Assembly: GCA_002205965.3 (NCBI GenBank)
Contig: NADL03000481.1
Coordinates: forward strand, 1,426,001 to 1,490,000
Length of the DNA: 64,000 bases
Direction: 5' to 3'
Source of the DNA: Kappaphycus alvarezii
Taxonomy: Eukaryota > Rhodophyta > Florideophyceae > Gigartinales > Solieriaceae
Every line of letters begins with the position of its first letter. The first letter of the stretch is position 1. The position numbers and the translations under genes were made by a program. The notes beneath the pieces are model-generated. The model saw nothing but the letters and a program-made list of their open reading frames with translations. It was not told the origin of the DNA and searched no databases. Below are positions 21,183 to 32,495 of this stretch, in pieces.

Positions 21183-23191
21183 ATGCCCGCCATGCAAACC
21201 ACAACCCGTCGTTTCTCCCCCTCCATAAAACCCACCTCAACACTCTCCACCTCCCTCCACCGCCTCGTCCTAACCAAACGCCGCACCTCTCTCCAACTCC
21301 TCGCCCTCCTCTTCCTCCTCCCCCTTCTCCTCCTCCTCTCCATAAACCGTCACACCCCACCCCCCCCATCCCCCTCCCCCCATCCCCGCCCCCCAAAACA
21401 CCCGCCAACCTCACCGCCGTCGCACTCGTCGCCCTCTCACCCCTCGATCTCCAACACCTCCCCACCACCTTATTGTCCATCCGTCAACAAGCCCCCGATC
21501 TTCCCGTCACTATTTACCATTCCATTCACACCGCATCCGTCGCCCATCAACTCGCATCTCATCATTCCGACGTTTCCGCCCAACCAATCTCTCACACCCG
21601 ACCGTATCACGCCGTCTTGACCCCGCTTTCGCTACACCCCTCGGCAAATACATTGTACCTCCTTGCGGGCACCGAGTTGGCCCCGCGTGCCTTGGAGTGG
21701 TTGGCCCTTGCACGTGCAAAGTATATGGGACGCTCGGATATCGCCGCGTTTTTTCTGGATGGTGTTGCTGTCAGGGTCAGGCTTGCAAGTGATGCACCCG
21801 ATCATGACAAGGCGTCTGGCGTCGTGAGAAGCATGCTGGCGGTCATGCAATCTTGTATCAGCTTTGTGTCGGTGGAGCCGCCTTTGTGCCCAATTGGGGG
21901 CCGCATTTGCATGTTTGGGACACGTTTGCGGAGTGGTTGAGGGTTCGTAGGGCGGATTGGTATCGTTATCCTGGTGGTTTGGGGTGGATGGTACGCCGTT
22001 GGGAATGGCTGCTTTGGTCGAGAGGAATTGGACGAGGGCCGCTTGGAATGTCTGGTTTTCCAAGTTTATGGCAGAGTACAAGTTGTATGCCGTCTATTCG
22101 GGGAGACGTTGGCGGTCCACCCGAGGTTGCAGTTGGGGAGGGATATGGCCTTGGGGGAGTTGTATCAGGGGAATGATACCTTTGTCGTAGAGAGTGATGT
22201 GCAGTCGTTTCATGGCGATGGCTCGGTGGCAAGGCCCCCAAAATTTTCGAGTCTGTCGGAGATTGTCGATTTGGGCAGGCGTCAAGGGGGGATTATTAGT
22301 TTTACGATGGTGAACAAGGTCTTTTTAGATACGGCTAGGAGTTGGCTGTGTAATGTTGATGGTGGAGGATTTAGACCAAAGGGGCTGGTTTGGGCGGTTA
22401 CTGATGTTGAGACGAGGGATGCCCTAAAGGGTATTGAGGGGACAGAGGTTGTCATGCTGGATGAGGTGCATGGGGGTAAGGAAACGGGACACGAGTTTGG
22501 GAATCCGGGTTACTGGAAGTTGATGTTGGAGCGAACAGAGCTGATAGGGGAGATTTTGCGCAATGGTATCGCCGTTTTTGCTTTTGAGACGGACGCGATT
22601 TGGTTGGAGGACCCCGCGCCCTACATTGAGCAGCTCGTCCAGCAGGATGCTGACATCGTGGGTACGATTAACACGAGAACAGAGGTGTCGGGCAACTTTT
22701 TCTATCTGAGACCGACGCTAGCGACGAGAAGAATGTGGGATGAGATCATTAGTGAGTTTGACAAGGCGTACAATGGGGCCCATTTTGAAAAGAAGGAAGC
22801 GACGAGTTGGACGTACATCGAAAACGACCAAAGCCAACTGACAAAACTGGTGCTGCGGAATGAAACGTGGAGGAGAAGCTATCCCTTGAGCTTTTTGACT
22901 TTGGATATGGAACTTTTTACGGATGGGCGATGGTACAGTCCAGAGGAAGGATTTTACACGAGCGAGAGAGCGAGAAAGCCTGTGGTTATCAATAATAACT
23001 TTGTTATAGGCGTGGATGTGAAAACAGAGAGGGCCAAGAAATGGGGCCACTGGTTTTGGGACGAGAAGGAGCAAAAGTGCCTGGATGGTGTCGTGAAAAA
23101 AGCTGTTAGGAAGCAGACGAGCGGGTTGGACTTTGCTTTGTATCCAGACGGACACGACGGTGCATATGGACCGAGAGGAGGATCTTCGTAG
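21183..23191 (+). CDS. Type II membrane glycosyltransferase (Nucleotid_trans-like), four frame breaks
   Basis: Likely Golgi enzyme transferring a sugar from a nucleotide donor. The ATG at 21183 gives a short basic cytosolic tail and one membrane anchor (LQLLALLFLLPLLLLLSI, residues about 37-54), then a proline-rich stem. A first lumenal domain begins NLTAVALVALSPLDLQHL. The C-terminal domain (about 22140-23190) has the features of PF03407-type transferases: FTMVNKVFLDTARSWLCN, a metal/nucleotide motif FAFETDAIWLEDP in place of DxD, DIVGTINTRTEVSGNFFYLR, and VVINNNFVIGV near the end. The frame steps -1 in the C runs at about 21354-21410, near 21840, near 21990 and at G4 22100-22103 (giving SGETLAVHPRL). 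A role in cell-wall or glycoprotein sugars is an inference. The acceptor and donor are unknown. Confidence 0.75.
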
Positions 23192-25278
23192 GGCAAGATT
23201 TTGGGGACGTGAATATGAATTGTTTCGCTGAATAGGTGAATGCATGTTGTAGACGATCGCCGCTCGGAAACTAACTTGATGGGACTAACCCGGGCAGTGT
23301 AGGCGATTTTGTGCACAGACTCTCATCGCATTGAACAATATGTAGCAGAAAGGTTAAAGCGGGCTTTTGCAGTTTTTTGTCAGGGCCCCATTCCCCCTTG
23401 GCCACCGTACACAGGCAGCTTAGCAACACTGTCTCCCGCGGATGAATGAATGGCGGTCTCCGCGCTCGGCGTGCAGCGGCCGGCACCATGCACTCCCTCT
23501 GCCAACCTCAACACTTGATACCGACTCGTGCGGGAGCGCTGGAGTAGTGTATTGTACAGTGTGAGGCATCTGTTGGTGTACTGTACGCTGCCGTTGGGTT
23601 GGGCCGGCCACGTGTATGCGGGCGTGTAGTGCAGAATCGGCTAGATGGGGTTGGTATGATTCAATGCAGCGGGGGGGGCAGAAACGTGATGCATGGGCAT
23701 TTTATAGTCGGTGAGTCGGTGCGCGCTTTGGATAAGGAGTGAATAGGTCTGTGTAAGTCTTGCTGGTGGGAAAGGGATTTTCGATTTTCGATTTTCGATG
23801 GAAATCAAAACGTCGGTGAAAGGTGTCGTGGATTTTTGGTTGTACAGTAGAGTAGTGTGGAACATGGTGGGTGATGGAGGAATTGGTGGAGTTTCAAAGC
23901 TAGTCTCTTTTTTGATAGCATGTTTCATAACAGGGGATTGCGGTGGAGCATTGCAAGGATGAATGCCAGCTAGATAGGTAGGAGTCTATTTGTCTTGGAC
24001 GCGTTGTTGTTTGGTTTGGGGTTTGGGATGGAACAGCAGCTGGGCTCTATGGCACAAGTTTTGTTTAGAGTGACTCTGTGCAAAATACCGTACAATACTG
24101 TAATTCTTCAGTACAGTACTGTAAATAACTGTCCAAGGGATGAGTTGTCGTCATTGACAGACGTTGCACGAAACACAGCAAATCTGAATTACATTTTGGA
24201 TATGCGCCGTGGTGCGCCGTGACTGGCAAGGAAGCTGAGAATGGCTGGAGCGACGCACTTTTCGTGAGAAACGCATGGAGGATACAGTCTGTACTGTACA
24301 GTCCTGTGCCAGGTCAACGATGACGCATTGGACATCGGTCCATGGAGTAGCATTTTTATGGCACGTTGTCGTATTGGATGGAGCGTTTGCATGCTGTGGA
24401 AATTGAAAGCTTTGTGCAAAGATGCCACTTGGAAACGTCGATTGCTTTGTTGGGAGAGCCAAAGCGACATCTATCAGCCACTTGCTCTCTCTCGCTACTA
24501 GCTATCTACCTCGTCTTTACAATGAGCCTTTAAAGAGAACCGCTCGTCTATGTTCCTTCTCTCTAGCGCCACTCCATTTGTCTACCGAACCTACTAGACT
24601 AGTAGAGACGGACTCCCCTTCATCATTAACGCTACCGCCAGCAAAACGAGCCAACATGTAAATCATGCTGCTCCGCCTTGCCATCAATCTCCATTGCCTA
24701 TTATTGTCACCAACAACATTCCGATTCCTAATTCCTTGCCACATACTACCATCCTAATTCCACTGCGCTATCCCTCATCAACGCCTCTCATGCAAAATTC
24801 ACACTTGCCATGACATCACCCACACGTTTCTTATTGGAACAACCATGACACATGTCGTAAAAACTACACTTGTCAGCATCTATCGTCTCTGCTCATCCGT
24901 CTGTGCCCAAACATCCCGCACATCTTTTTCACTTGCCAACTTTGTTTACAGTTTCTCAAATGCTGCAAAGTGCCTCCTAGCTACCGTAGCGTCATTTCAT
25001 TCATTTCATTCAATCGCCACCTATTCTTCAACCCTATACCACGTACAGTACAACCTAACAGTGCAATTCAATTTCAATACAACGCGATACATTCCTTGCT
25101 CATACCTCAAATACTTGCATGCACACCACTCTGTTCCCAACAAGCGCCCCCTACATTCCGAGTTAGGCTATGTGCAAATCAACCGATCTTTCGTGCCACC
25201 CCCAACCGAAATCCCCCGTCCCTTGCCCCCGTGTTAGAAACCATGTCTTCATTTTCCAACTCGCCTCCCCTCCCCCCC
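23192..25278. other. Intergenic DNA with scattered GTAC palindromes
   Basis: No recognisable gene. GTAC palindromes occur near 23558-23590, 23845, 24085-24130, 24283-24300 and 25040. A GATTTTC octamer-like repeat lies at 23778-23800. The open frame at 24845-25237 has no recognised domain and probably overlaps the 3' region of bZIP4. Confidence 0.45.
24085..24130. repeat. GTAC palindrome cluster 3
   Basis: Includes CCGTACAATACTGTAATTC and CAGTACAGTACTGTAAATA, same family as the other clusters. Confidence 0.8.
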
Positions 25279-26104
25279 TTACTTTCTCTCCTGCCCCGCC
25301 TGCCTCACATTCACGTTTGCATACGGAAAGCACCTCACTTGCTGAAACGTATCCACTGGAATGAGCGGAAGTCGCTGCCCGGAAAGATACACCAGAGCGC
25401 GAAGGCATTTGTTCTGCCTGCGCAAATCCAACTCCCTCATCCGCAGTTGCCTCTCCATCCCCTGCAACCAAGCCAGCTCCGTTTTCCGCGCCTCCTTTTG
25501 CTGCTTCTTCTTAATATTACTACGATGTGCAGCAGCCCTGTTCCTCTCCCTTCGTAAAAGCTCCTTGAAATCAAACTCCCGTTCCTCCAAATAATCCGCC
25601 GTTAAAATATCCCTAAAGTTTGAATTCGCCTCCCCAAACGTCTTTCCACCGGGAACCGTCACACAAAAGTCAAAGTCCACTGGCTCGTACACCTGCGACT
25701 CACTCTGCTGCCGTGGATTGTTGACGACGTCTGCCGAGGCGGTGAGAAAGCCCGGCCTGCTGTTGCAAGGTCATCCCATTTGGAATCCTGACTGCTGTCG
25801 GCATCTGAATCGGGCTGTTCGGGGACCAGTGGGGGTAGGCATCCCGGGAGGCACTGGGTACCGCTGGTGACGGGGTGAGTGCAATGGGAAGGGCCGGGTT
25901 AAAGTTGTGGGACGGGGAAAAGACGGGGTTTACGCATTGGAGTTGGGGGTGCAGGGAATTGGGAGGGAAGAGGGAAGCGGGGCGATAGTCGGGAACGGGA
26001 GTTGATTTCAACATGAGTGGAGTTGAGGATGGGGCGGAGGTGTGTGGGGTGTGGTTCATCACGATATCCGGCGCGGTCCGGATCTTTTTCTTCTCCGATA
26101 CCAA
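25279..26104 (-). CDS. bZIP paralogue 4, short form without the CxxC/CxC domain
   Basis: Putative transcription factor of about 270 residues. The N-terminal half (26104-25700) is Ser/Pro/Asn-rich with no zinc motif. The second half, in another frame, has an acidic stretch then the bZIP (NRAAAHRSNIKKK, N for the usual R). Leucines lie at +25, +32, +39 and +46 from the basic-region asparagine, with a non-leucine residue in the first heptad. The frame break lies near 25720-25735, where the natural sequence continues ADVVNNPRQQSESQVYEP. No long base run marks it, so a small intron or real indel is possible here. The start could be 26104 or the ATG at 26059. The short tail after the zipper is extra compared with its paralogues. 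It is separated from the other three by the glycosyltransferase. Confidence 0.75.
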
Positions 26105-26694
26105 GAAAAACGTGAGAAGGTAGCCAGGGTGGATTTGTTTGTACGAGACAAGGTGTGGAGGAGTGGGGGAGGGGGTGAGTGTTGACGTGGTGGGAGACTA
26201 GGATGTTGTGAAGGGGGGATGGGTTGGAGGGGGAGACAGAGTGAGGTGAGTCTAAATAGGAGTGGGTTGGAGGGAGGGGGGGGGGAGGGGAAATTTTTGA
26301 GTTATGGTGAAATGTGATGGAGCGGAAGTGGTGTGGTCCTCGCTCGGTTTATTTTATGGTGCGCGTCATTACAAGAACGGGAATTATCCAGGTTGTTATC
26401 GGCAAGTATAGACGTGAGGTTGGATGGGGGGGATATGGTTTCGTAGGCAAAAGGTATGAAAGGTGGATTTGAATCGAGATGAAGATGTCTTGCAAAAGTG
26501 GCGAGTGCAGTGGGATGGGGACAATGGCAGGAAATGATGACATATTGATTCGCTAGAAAAAGGGGCAACCGCTGGGGCAAGTAGAATGTCTCCATTGTGG
26601 CATGGTGTCCTCATTGCTGCCGTAAAAGCAGAACCAGTCTCAGAAGGGCAAGCATTGTCATTTAAAACAGCTCAACCGGAGTATACTTTTTTTG

Positions 26695-27090
26695 GTCTAC
26701 TGTACTTTACTGTACTTTTCCGTATTGCACTGTACTGTACATGTACACTGCATTAAGATCCTCCTGATGGTATTGTACTCTACAGTGTACCGTACTGGCC
26801 GTTTTCAACGGCAAATGATCGTCTTCTCGTTGGTGGAACGGGCCTGTACCGTAGCCGACGAAAACGGCACAGGTACAGGCCGGTTTCTAAACTCATAAAA
26901 CTCCATTGCTTCTCAAGAAATTACAGTATCCTGTGCGATCTTGTCGGGAAACTGATTTACAGTAAAATACTCTACATAGAATATTACGTAAATACAGTAC
27001 CATACATAATTCCACGGTTACCAGAGTTGCAATACTGTACAGTACTGCGCCGTAGCTTACCTTGCTTCTGGTAAAGTACTGTACCGTACG
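26695..27090. repeat. GTAC palindrome field 4
   Basis: Repeated TACTGTAC, TACAGTA and degenerate forms (for example CTGTACTGTACATGTACACT, AATACTGTACAGTACTGCG, AAGTACTGTACCGTACGGTA) spread over about 400 bases. Confidence 0.85.
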
Positions 27091-27414
27091 GTATTTTGGT
27101 CACAGTTTGGTCAAAGTATGAAAACAGTGCGGCGCAAGGATTTCAAGGGGCACCGTCTGCCAACCCTGTAACTTTTTTTTCTTACGTTGCCGCGTTTGAC
27201 ACCTAGAGCAAATCACTCGAGTCAACACTGCGCTCGACACTCCAACCCAGACACGGTATGTACCAATCAACTGCATTTGAAACTCCCGTTGCAATGATGT
27301 AACTGTTTTTCAGTCCAAGTCCAGCATTTCAAGCGGTGACCCTACGATTCAAGATGATCACAGTCTCACTTGAAAACAAGTCCTCTTTGATCCTCGCCGA
27401 TTGCCGCCTTGATG

Positions 27415-27465
27415 TCAAGTGTACAGTACAGTACTGTACTGTACAGTAACGTACAACACGGATAC
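27415..27465. repeat. GTAC palindrome cluster 5
   Basis: A long perfect inverted repeat built of TACAGTAC units: GTACAGTACAGTACTGTACT followed by GTACAGTAACGTAC. Confidence 0.9.
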
Positions 27466-28714
27466 CCTCTGACTCGGCACGTCTGCACCACACCTCCAAA
27501 AATATATCTTTTCATATGCATCTAGTTGGATTTCAACAATTTTCATACTCTACCCGAGAAACGCCGCTACTTGTGTTTTCCTAGATCTTTCCAAGCCTTG
27601 ACTTATCACTAATGGTCCACACGTCTGTGCCACCGCCCAGTGTCCCTGTGCGCCATCACCAAGTAGAACACAGGCGATGTTACTGTAGACGCCGCGACAT
27701 TTTCGCAGATGCGTTACTTGCGGTCGTCGGCTCGATCTAAGCATTAGATTTGCTTACAGCTGACGATACACGCGTCATATGTCCACTAAAAGTGTTCCGG
27801 AACGAGTGTTTCGGAACGGAAACGCGTCAAGAAGATGGCCGCGACTTTGGCATACAGTTGTGTAAAATCGTCCTCTTCCAAACAGTGTTGGGAAGGACGA
27901 TAGACGCTATCACATCGTCACAGTCACAGTCATAGTCGAGAGAGGATGGAGTTGCAGATGGTAACTTGCGATGCGGATAATTCCTGAATACTGTGTGCGC
28001 AGAGATCTTTACGGCTGAGTGGCTGCTATTTGCTGCATGAGGCATTCGAGGGACGCATGTCCGCTTTTGACTTTTTGTATTTTCGTCTTGGACCAAGTTG
28101 CTTTGTTTACAGTCGCCGTTGATCAAGTCTTGTCGTACAAGAGGGTATAATATTGTACTTGCCTTGTCATACTGACCATCGTCCTCTTGCCGGTATCATC
28201 ATTACCTGTTTCTTTATATATCTCGATTCGACCGAGGTTATTGATCCTTGTTTCGGAACTGGTGCCAATTTTCGCATCAACCGTTTTAACTGAAAAATAG
28301 GAGAGGACCGTTTCACCAGCTAACATTGCTGGTTACTTGTGTTTGTCTACCTTTTTTTTTCGTTTTGTAAACCTGTGTAGACGTGGATTTGCTGCCAGGG
28401 ATTCATCGAGCCACAAGGTAATCTCGTTTGGCGTTATGGCATTGATAACAGAGGATGCACTCGCCCATTTTAGTGCCGTTGCCAAAAATTCTGACCACTG
28501 AGACCGGCAGCCACTCTTTGCGACGGAAACGTTAGCATTAGATCATTGCAAACACTTTGCTAGTCCCAGTGAACAACAGCTGTGAATATTGCTGAAAAGG
28601 CTGAGATTCATTAAAATAACTGCAAATTTCGTAGAGGAAACAACATCTGCTCAATAAGCTGCAAAAGTCAAGCAATTGCAGAGGAAAGCACAGCCAGTAA
28701 ACTGGCACGGTACA

Positions 28715-28970
28715 CAAACTGTAGTACAGTACTGTATGTTACTACTGTACGTTTGTCGCCACACTGTAAAATATCTGTAAGACACTAGTTTACAGAAAAC
28801 AGTCTTTATTGCTACACCTCGGCGACACTAAATAATTACAGTACATATTTTAAAGGAAAATTGTTCAGCTCGCATGTGACGGGCACTGCACAGTACTGTA
28901 CAGAACAGTATTTACAGAACGGTACTTTACCAAAGACTGTACAGTACACTAGACTTTCGTGAGTTTCTGT
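28715..28970. repeat. GTAC palindrome field 6
   Basis: Units include TAGTACAGTACTGTATG, CACAGTACTGTACAGAACAG and GACTGTACAGTACACTAG, interleaved with TTTACAGAA variants. Confidence 0.85.
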
Positions 28971-29262
28971 AGACTTTCAAGGATCGCTGATTATTCGGAT
29001 TATAGTACAGTAGAAAGGAAAGAAGTTTAATGCGTTCAGTATCTAATACTTTACTGCGTTAGTATCGGGGGTCCGGTCAGGAACCGACTATGTTGCTAGC
29101 TGAGTGGGTACCGGGTGGCCCACGTCGGCCACGTGCACAGGTGTGCGGGACACCATAGCGTTCGTCAGAGACGACCAGATCGTGTAACTAATGTGTCGGT
29201 AAATTCTCAGTCTAGCGACTCCAACAGATGTATCCAATTTTTCCGCGATGCGCAGGAGGAGG

Positions 29263-30116
29263 TCATCTACGAAGCGGATAGTAGCGGGGAAGGCCAACCC
29301 AGCGAATCGAGAGCCAGCGGTTGGAAATCGAAATTGGGGCTTTTGTGGGGTTATCGGAGGGCGGGGGGAGTCGACGCGACAGTTTGCGTTCCAGGTCAGT
29401 GACCATGTTGCGGTGCGCAATTGACGCAGCACCTCCCACGTCACGGGTAGCCCTTGATCGTACGTCGGCCTTGAACGGTGATACGACGGTGACGTCGCAG
29501 GCGATGGGGCGCTTCGCAGTGCCATCGGGAGCTGGCGGTGGTTGGACGAGGATGTCAGCGGGTCTTAGCTCGGTGCCGGGTACCAGGAGCGGGACCTCAA
29601 ACTGGCGGTCCAGACCGGCTGCACGGGCGATACGGCCGGCAATGACGTTGCGTAGCGAGTCATGTCGGTGTTTGTGACCGAAACCCGAAGGACACAGGTC
29701 CACTGCGTGGTCTCCTAGCCTGTCCATGGGTCGTTTGCATTGCTCACAGTTCGGAGGGAGCGAGTCATCGTAGACAGGCAGTCCAAGGTAGCGACGTACC
29801 AGGCTGTCACTTCCGTGTCGGTGGTGGGATGGGCGAGGAGGAATGCGGCTCCGCGGCCTTTGCGGAATGCAAGGCCGCGTATCCGGTTCCTTTCTGCGGC
29901 GACGGTGTGATTCTTTGGATTTGGGCAACGAACCCAGACGTCGTCGTTCCAGTGTGCCTTGGCCAGCGCCTCCTGCTTCACACCCTCTCGATGCCAGTGT
30001 GGATGGCCGGGTTGGACTGAGCGCGGCCGGCATCCGCGTAGGCGGGGAAGTGCGGGGCGGGTGGCGTTGAGTGTGGCGGCGATGGCGCGGTGGTCGGCCT
30101 CGTTAACGTGGATCAC
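29263..30116 (-). mobile_element. LINE-type retrotransposon 3'-end fragment 1
   Basis: Reads as the C-terminal domain that follows the reverse transcriptase in some non-LTR elements. The - strand frame 30033-29263 has a zinc-finger-like block CEQCKRPMDRLGDHAVDLC followed by RHDSLRNVIAGRIARAAGL, PLLVPGTELRPADILVQ and CDVTVVSPFK. The part upstream (30116-29830) is in another frame (AHWNDDVWVRCPNPKNHTVA ... AAFLLAHP). The RT domain itself is absent, as expected of a 5'-truncated copy. It lies inside the host gene island. Confidence 0.7.
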
Positions 30117-31486
30117 CGCTCAGTGAGCAATGGTGGGGATGATAACGTGCGGTGGGAGGGGAAAACGCGCGTGGAAGGTGCCCATGCGAAGGATAACTTG
30201 GACCGTGTGGCGAGATTCAAACGCCTTGGTGGGGTCGCAGAGTAGGGCGATTGTAGTGGAGGAGAGGGAACGACAGGGGGTCTACAGTACGTGCGGTTGA
30301 GATAAGGGGCATCTTCATCAGCCAGAAGTGAAGAGGAGTGAATGCCACCGCGATGTGCCCCCTATGCCACTGCTGGAGTCTACAAGCGCCAAGCGCCTCC
30401 ACATCGAGGGCAGAGCTCTCCTCAACACCAGCATCCGCTCCCGCCACGCCTACTTGCTTCCCACACCCCCCTGCAAGCAACACACCGGTGCAACTAATCC
30501 GGTCCACTCCAACGTGGCTCCAAGCGGTCCACAGTCCAACCCGACCACCAACACCGCCGCCACGACTCAACCTCCCGACAGGCCAACATCGACCAATGGC
30601 AAAAATCCACAGCCCCAGCACCCTCCGGTTCCGCCCTCGCCCCTCCATCATCGCCCGACTCCCCGCCACAGGCACAACATGCGCAGAGCTACGGCACAGC
30701 CGTTGCCGCTGCAATGTCTTATGAACTTTGCCACCCTCCGGTGTCTGTCCTCCGGTGCTGGGCACGTCACATACACACCTGAGACTCGGCTGCTGCTGTG
30801 GAGGACCTTGTTCCACCGGCCGTCGACCTCGCTGTCGCTGGTCCCCAGTCGGCGATGGCGGATGTTGCGGTCCTCACAGCCACTTGCGTACCTCCTTGAC
30901 ACATGTCCGTGTTGAACGTGGATGGTCTCGATTGCATTGTGTGCTGGAATTCAATACAATACAATACAGTACAGGGGACACCTGTTATACTACTGTAATG
31001 CCATACAGTAAATACTGCAGTCGACTCATCAAGACTCTTCCACGGATTGCACTTGCACGGATTTTGTTCACCACACCGTTCGGTACAATAGAGTCTACAT
31101 TACAGTAGTCATCACCCACAATCTCAACACTGACCCAAAGAATTATGTGTTTATATTGCATTCACCCTTTTCCAGCCATTCCTTACAGCTACAGTAGTTC
31201 CATCGTCTCGCAGAACAGTGACAGTTGGCTTACAGATTTGTATTGCAACTCGGCTTACACTGTAATGTGCCACCTAGCCATGGCGCAAACATATTTCCAT
31301 GCAGCACAGTATCATACTGTACTCACACGCTGAGATTTCTTATGATCCACATCTTTCGCGGAATCACCTCGTCCCAACCATTATCCGCCGCCCTTCCCAT
31401 CATACAGATCACCACTCCCCTCCATACCTACACTCAACAGCTCCCCTCCCGACTCAATTCTGCCCACCCCATCCCCCACTCGCACC
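30117..31486. other. Intergenic DNA upstream of IBA57
   Basis: 30340-30720 is C-rich on the + strand with an open frame starting MNATAMCPLCHC and a neighbouring frame reading SAKRLHIEGRALL. This could be a degraded zinc-finger start of a LINE or a small gene, and I cannot decide. GTAC palindromes occur at 30955-31015 and 31098-31320. No TATA box is obvious before IBA57. Confidence 0.4.
30955..31015. repeat. GTAC palindrome cluster 7
   Basis: CAATACAATACAATACAGTA and CATACAGTAAATACTGCAG on either side of a CTACTGTAATG unit. Confidence 0.75.
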
Positions 31487-32495
31487 ATGCTATCGCGCTT
31501 CGCCGCCAAATTACCGTCTCGAGGTCTAGTTCAACTCTCCGGCCCAGACGCTCTCAAATTCCTTCAATCCCTCGTCACCAACGATGTCTCCACCCTGACC
31601 CACCCGCAGGCCACACCAGTTTCCCCGTCCGCCTTTCTCAACGGCCGCGGCCGCCTCCTCTTCGGCACCCTCATGTTCCACGCCTCCCCCGATCGTTTCC
31701 TCCTCGATCTCCCCGCCGTCCGCATCCCCGCTCTCATCAAACATCTCACGCAATACCGTCTGCGAGCCAACGTCGATATCTCAGATATCACCCCTGAACA
31801 TACCGTCTGGGTCATCGTCGGTGCCACCACTGACGACGCTGTGCATGCGCAATTGACACATGATGCCACAGTGTTTCAGACCCACGATTGCCGGCCTTGG
31901 GCCAACGCGCGCTACTCCCCCCCGATTTTCCAGGCTTTCACAACTTGCCCCTCGCCGACGAGACGCACTTTACACGACTCCGTATATCGCAAGGCGTCCC
32001 AGATGATACAGATTTTGATGGCACGCCCTTGCCGCTCGATTTGGCACTGCACTTACTCAACGGGGTGTCATTTAACAAAGGTTGCTATCTTGGGCAGGAG
32101 TTGACGGCACGGAGTCATTTTACCGGGGTGTTACGCAAACGGATCACCCCATAGCCGTCGTACCCGACGATGCGCGCGTGGACAATGCCAGAGAGGACGA
32201 CTTTGTGACAGGGCTAGTCGACTCGCATGAGACCTTGCGGTTGGACAAGGGGAGCCAGGTTATGATACCCGGCAAGACGAAAGCGGGTGGCATGGTGACA
32301 TCATGCGTGGATAATGTCGGGTTGGCGGTGCTCAGGCTGAGCGATACGTTTAAAGGAATGCAGACGGGGCAGTTGTCACTGGAGGATGGGCGTCGGGTGT
32401 TGGCGTGGCGGCCTGGTGGTGGGGGGCTGATGCGGAGGCGGTCACGTCGGGGCAATAAAAGTCTAACTTTGAAGCTGTGTGTCCAGATCGCATAG
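31487..32495 (+). CDS. IBA57: Iron-sulfur cluster assembly factor IBA57 (GcvT-like fold), two or three frame breaks
   Basis: Mitochondrial folate-fold protein that acts late in making [4Fe-4S] clusters (aconitase, lipoate synthase). The ATG at 31487 starts MLSRFAAKLPSRGLVQLSGP with a short, basic targeting-like start, then FLQSLVTNDV and LNGRGRLLFGTL. The signature KGCYLGQE lies near 32076-32099, followed by the C-terminal barrel (GGMVTSCVDNVGLAVLRL). The length fits the family. The frame steps -1 at C7 31917-31923 and at C4 32147-32150. One extra C at each joins the protein. A possible third break at G6 32416-32421 would move the stop from 32493 to 32456, inside an AATAAA, and remove the tail-to-tail overlap with PCMT. 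The function is normally essential in eukaryotes, so real disruption is unlikely. Confidence 0.88.

Larger units (their letters stand above)
26105..29262. other. Gene-poor intergenic DNA dense in GTAC palindromes
   Basis: About 3.1 kb with no gene I can support. The first 230 bases are very G-rich on the + strand and are probably the bZIP4 leader. The rest carries the densest GTAC palindrome field of the window (26695-27090, 27415-27465, 28715-28970). The short frames (for example 27827-28126 and 28123-28326 on the - strand) have no family match. Confidence 0.5.

Noticed and set aside
24845-25237. 130-codon + strand frame
   Set aside because: No domain, odd composition, and it overlaps the likely 3' untranslated region of bZIP4 on the other strand.
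30338-30915. A small + strand zinc-finger gene (CPLCHC start)
   Set aside because: The cysteine motif is short, the better continuation is in another frame, and the composition is C-rich. It may be a LINE relic. Not strong enough to list as a gene.
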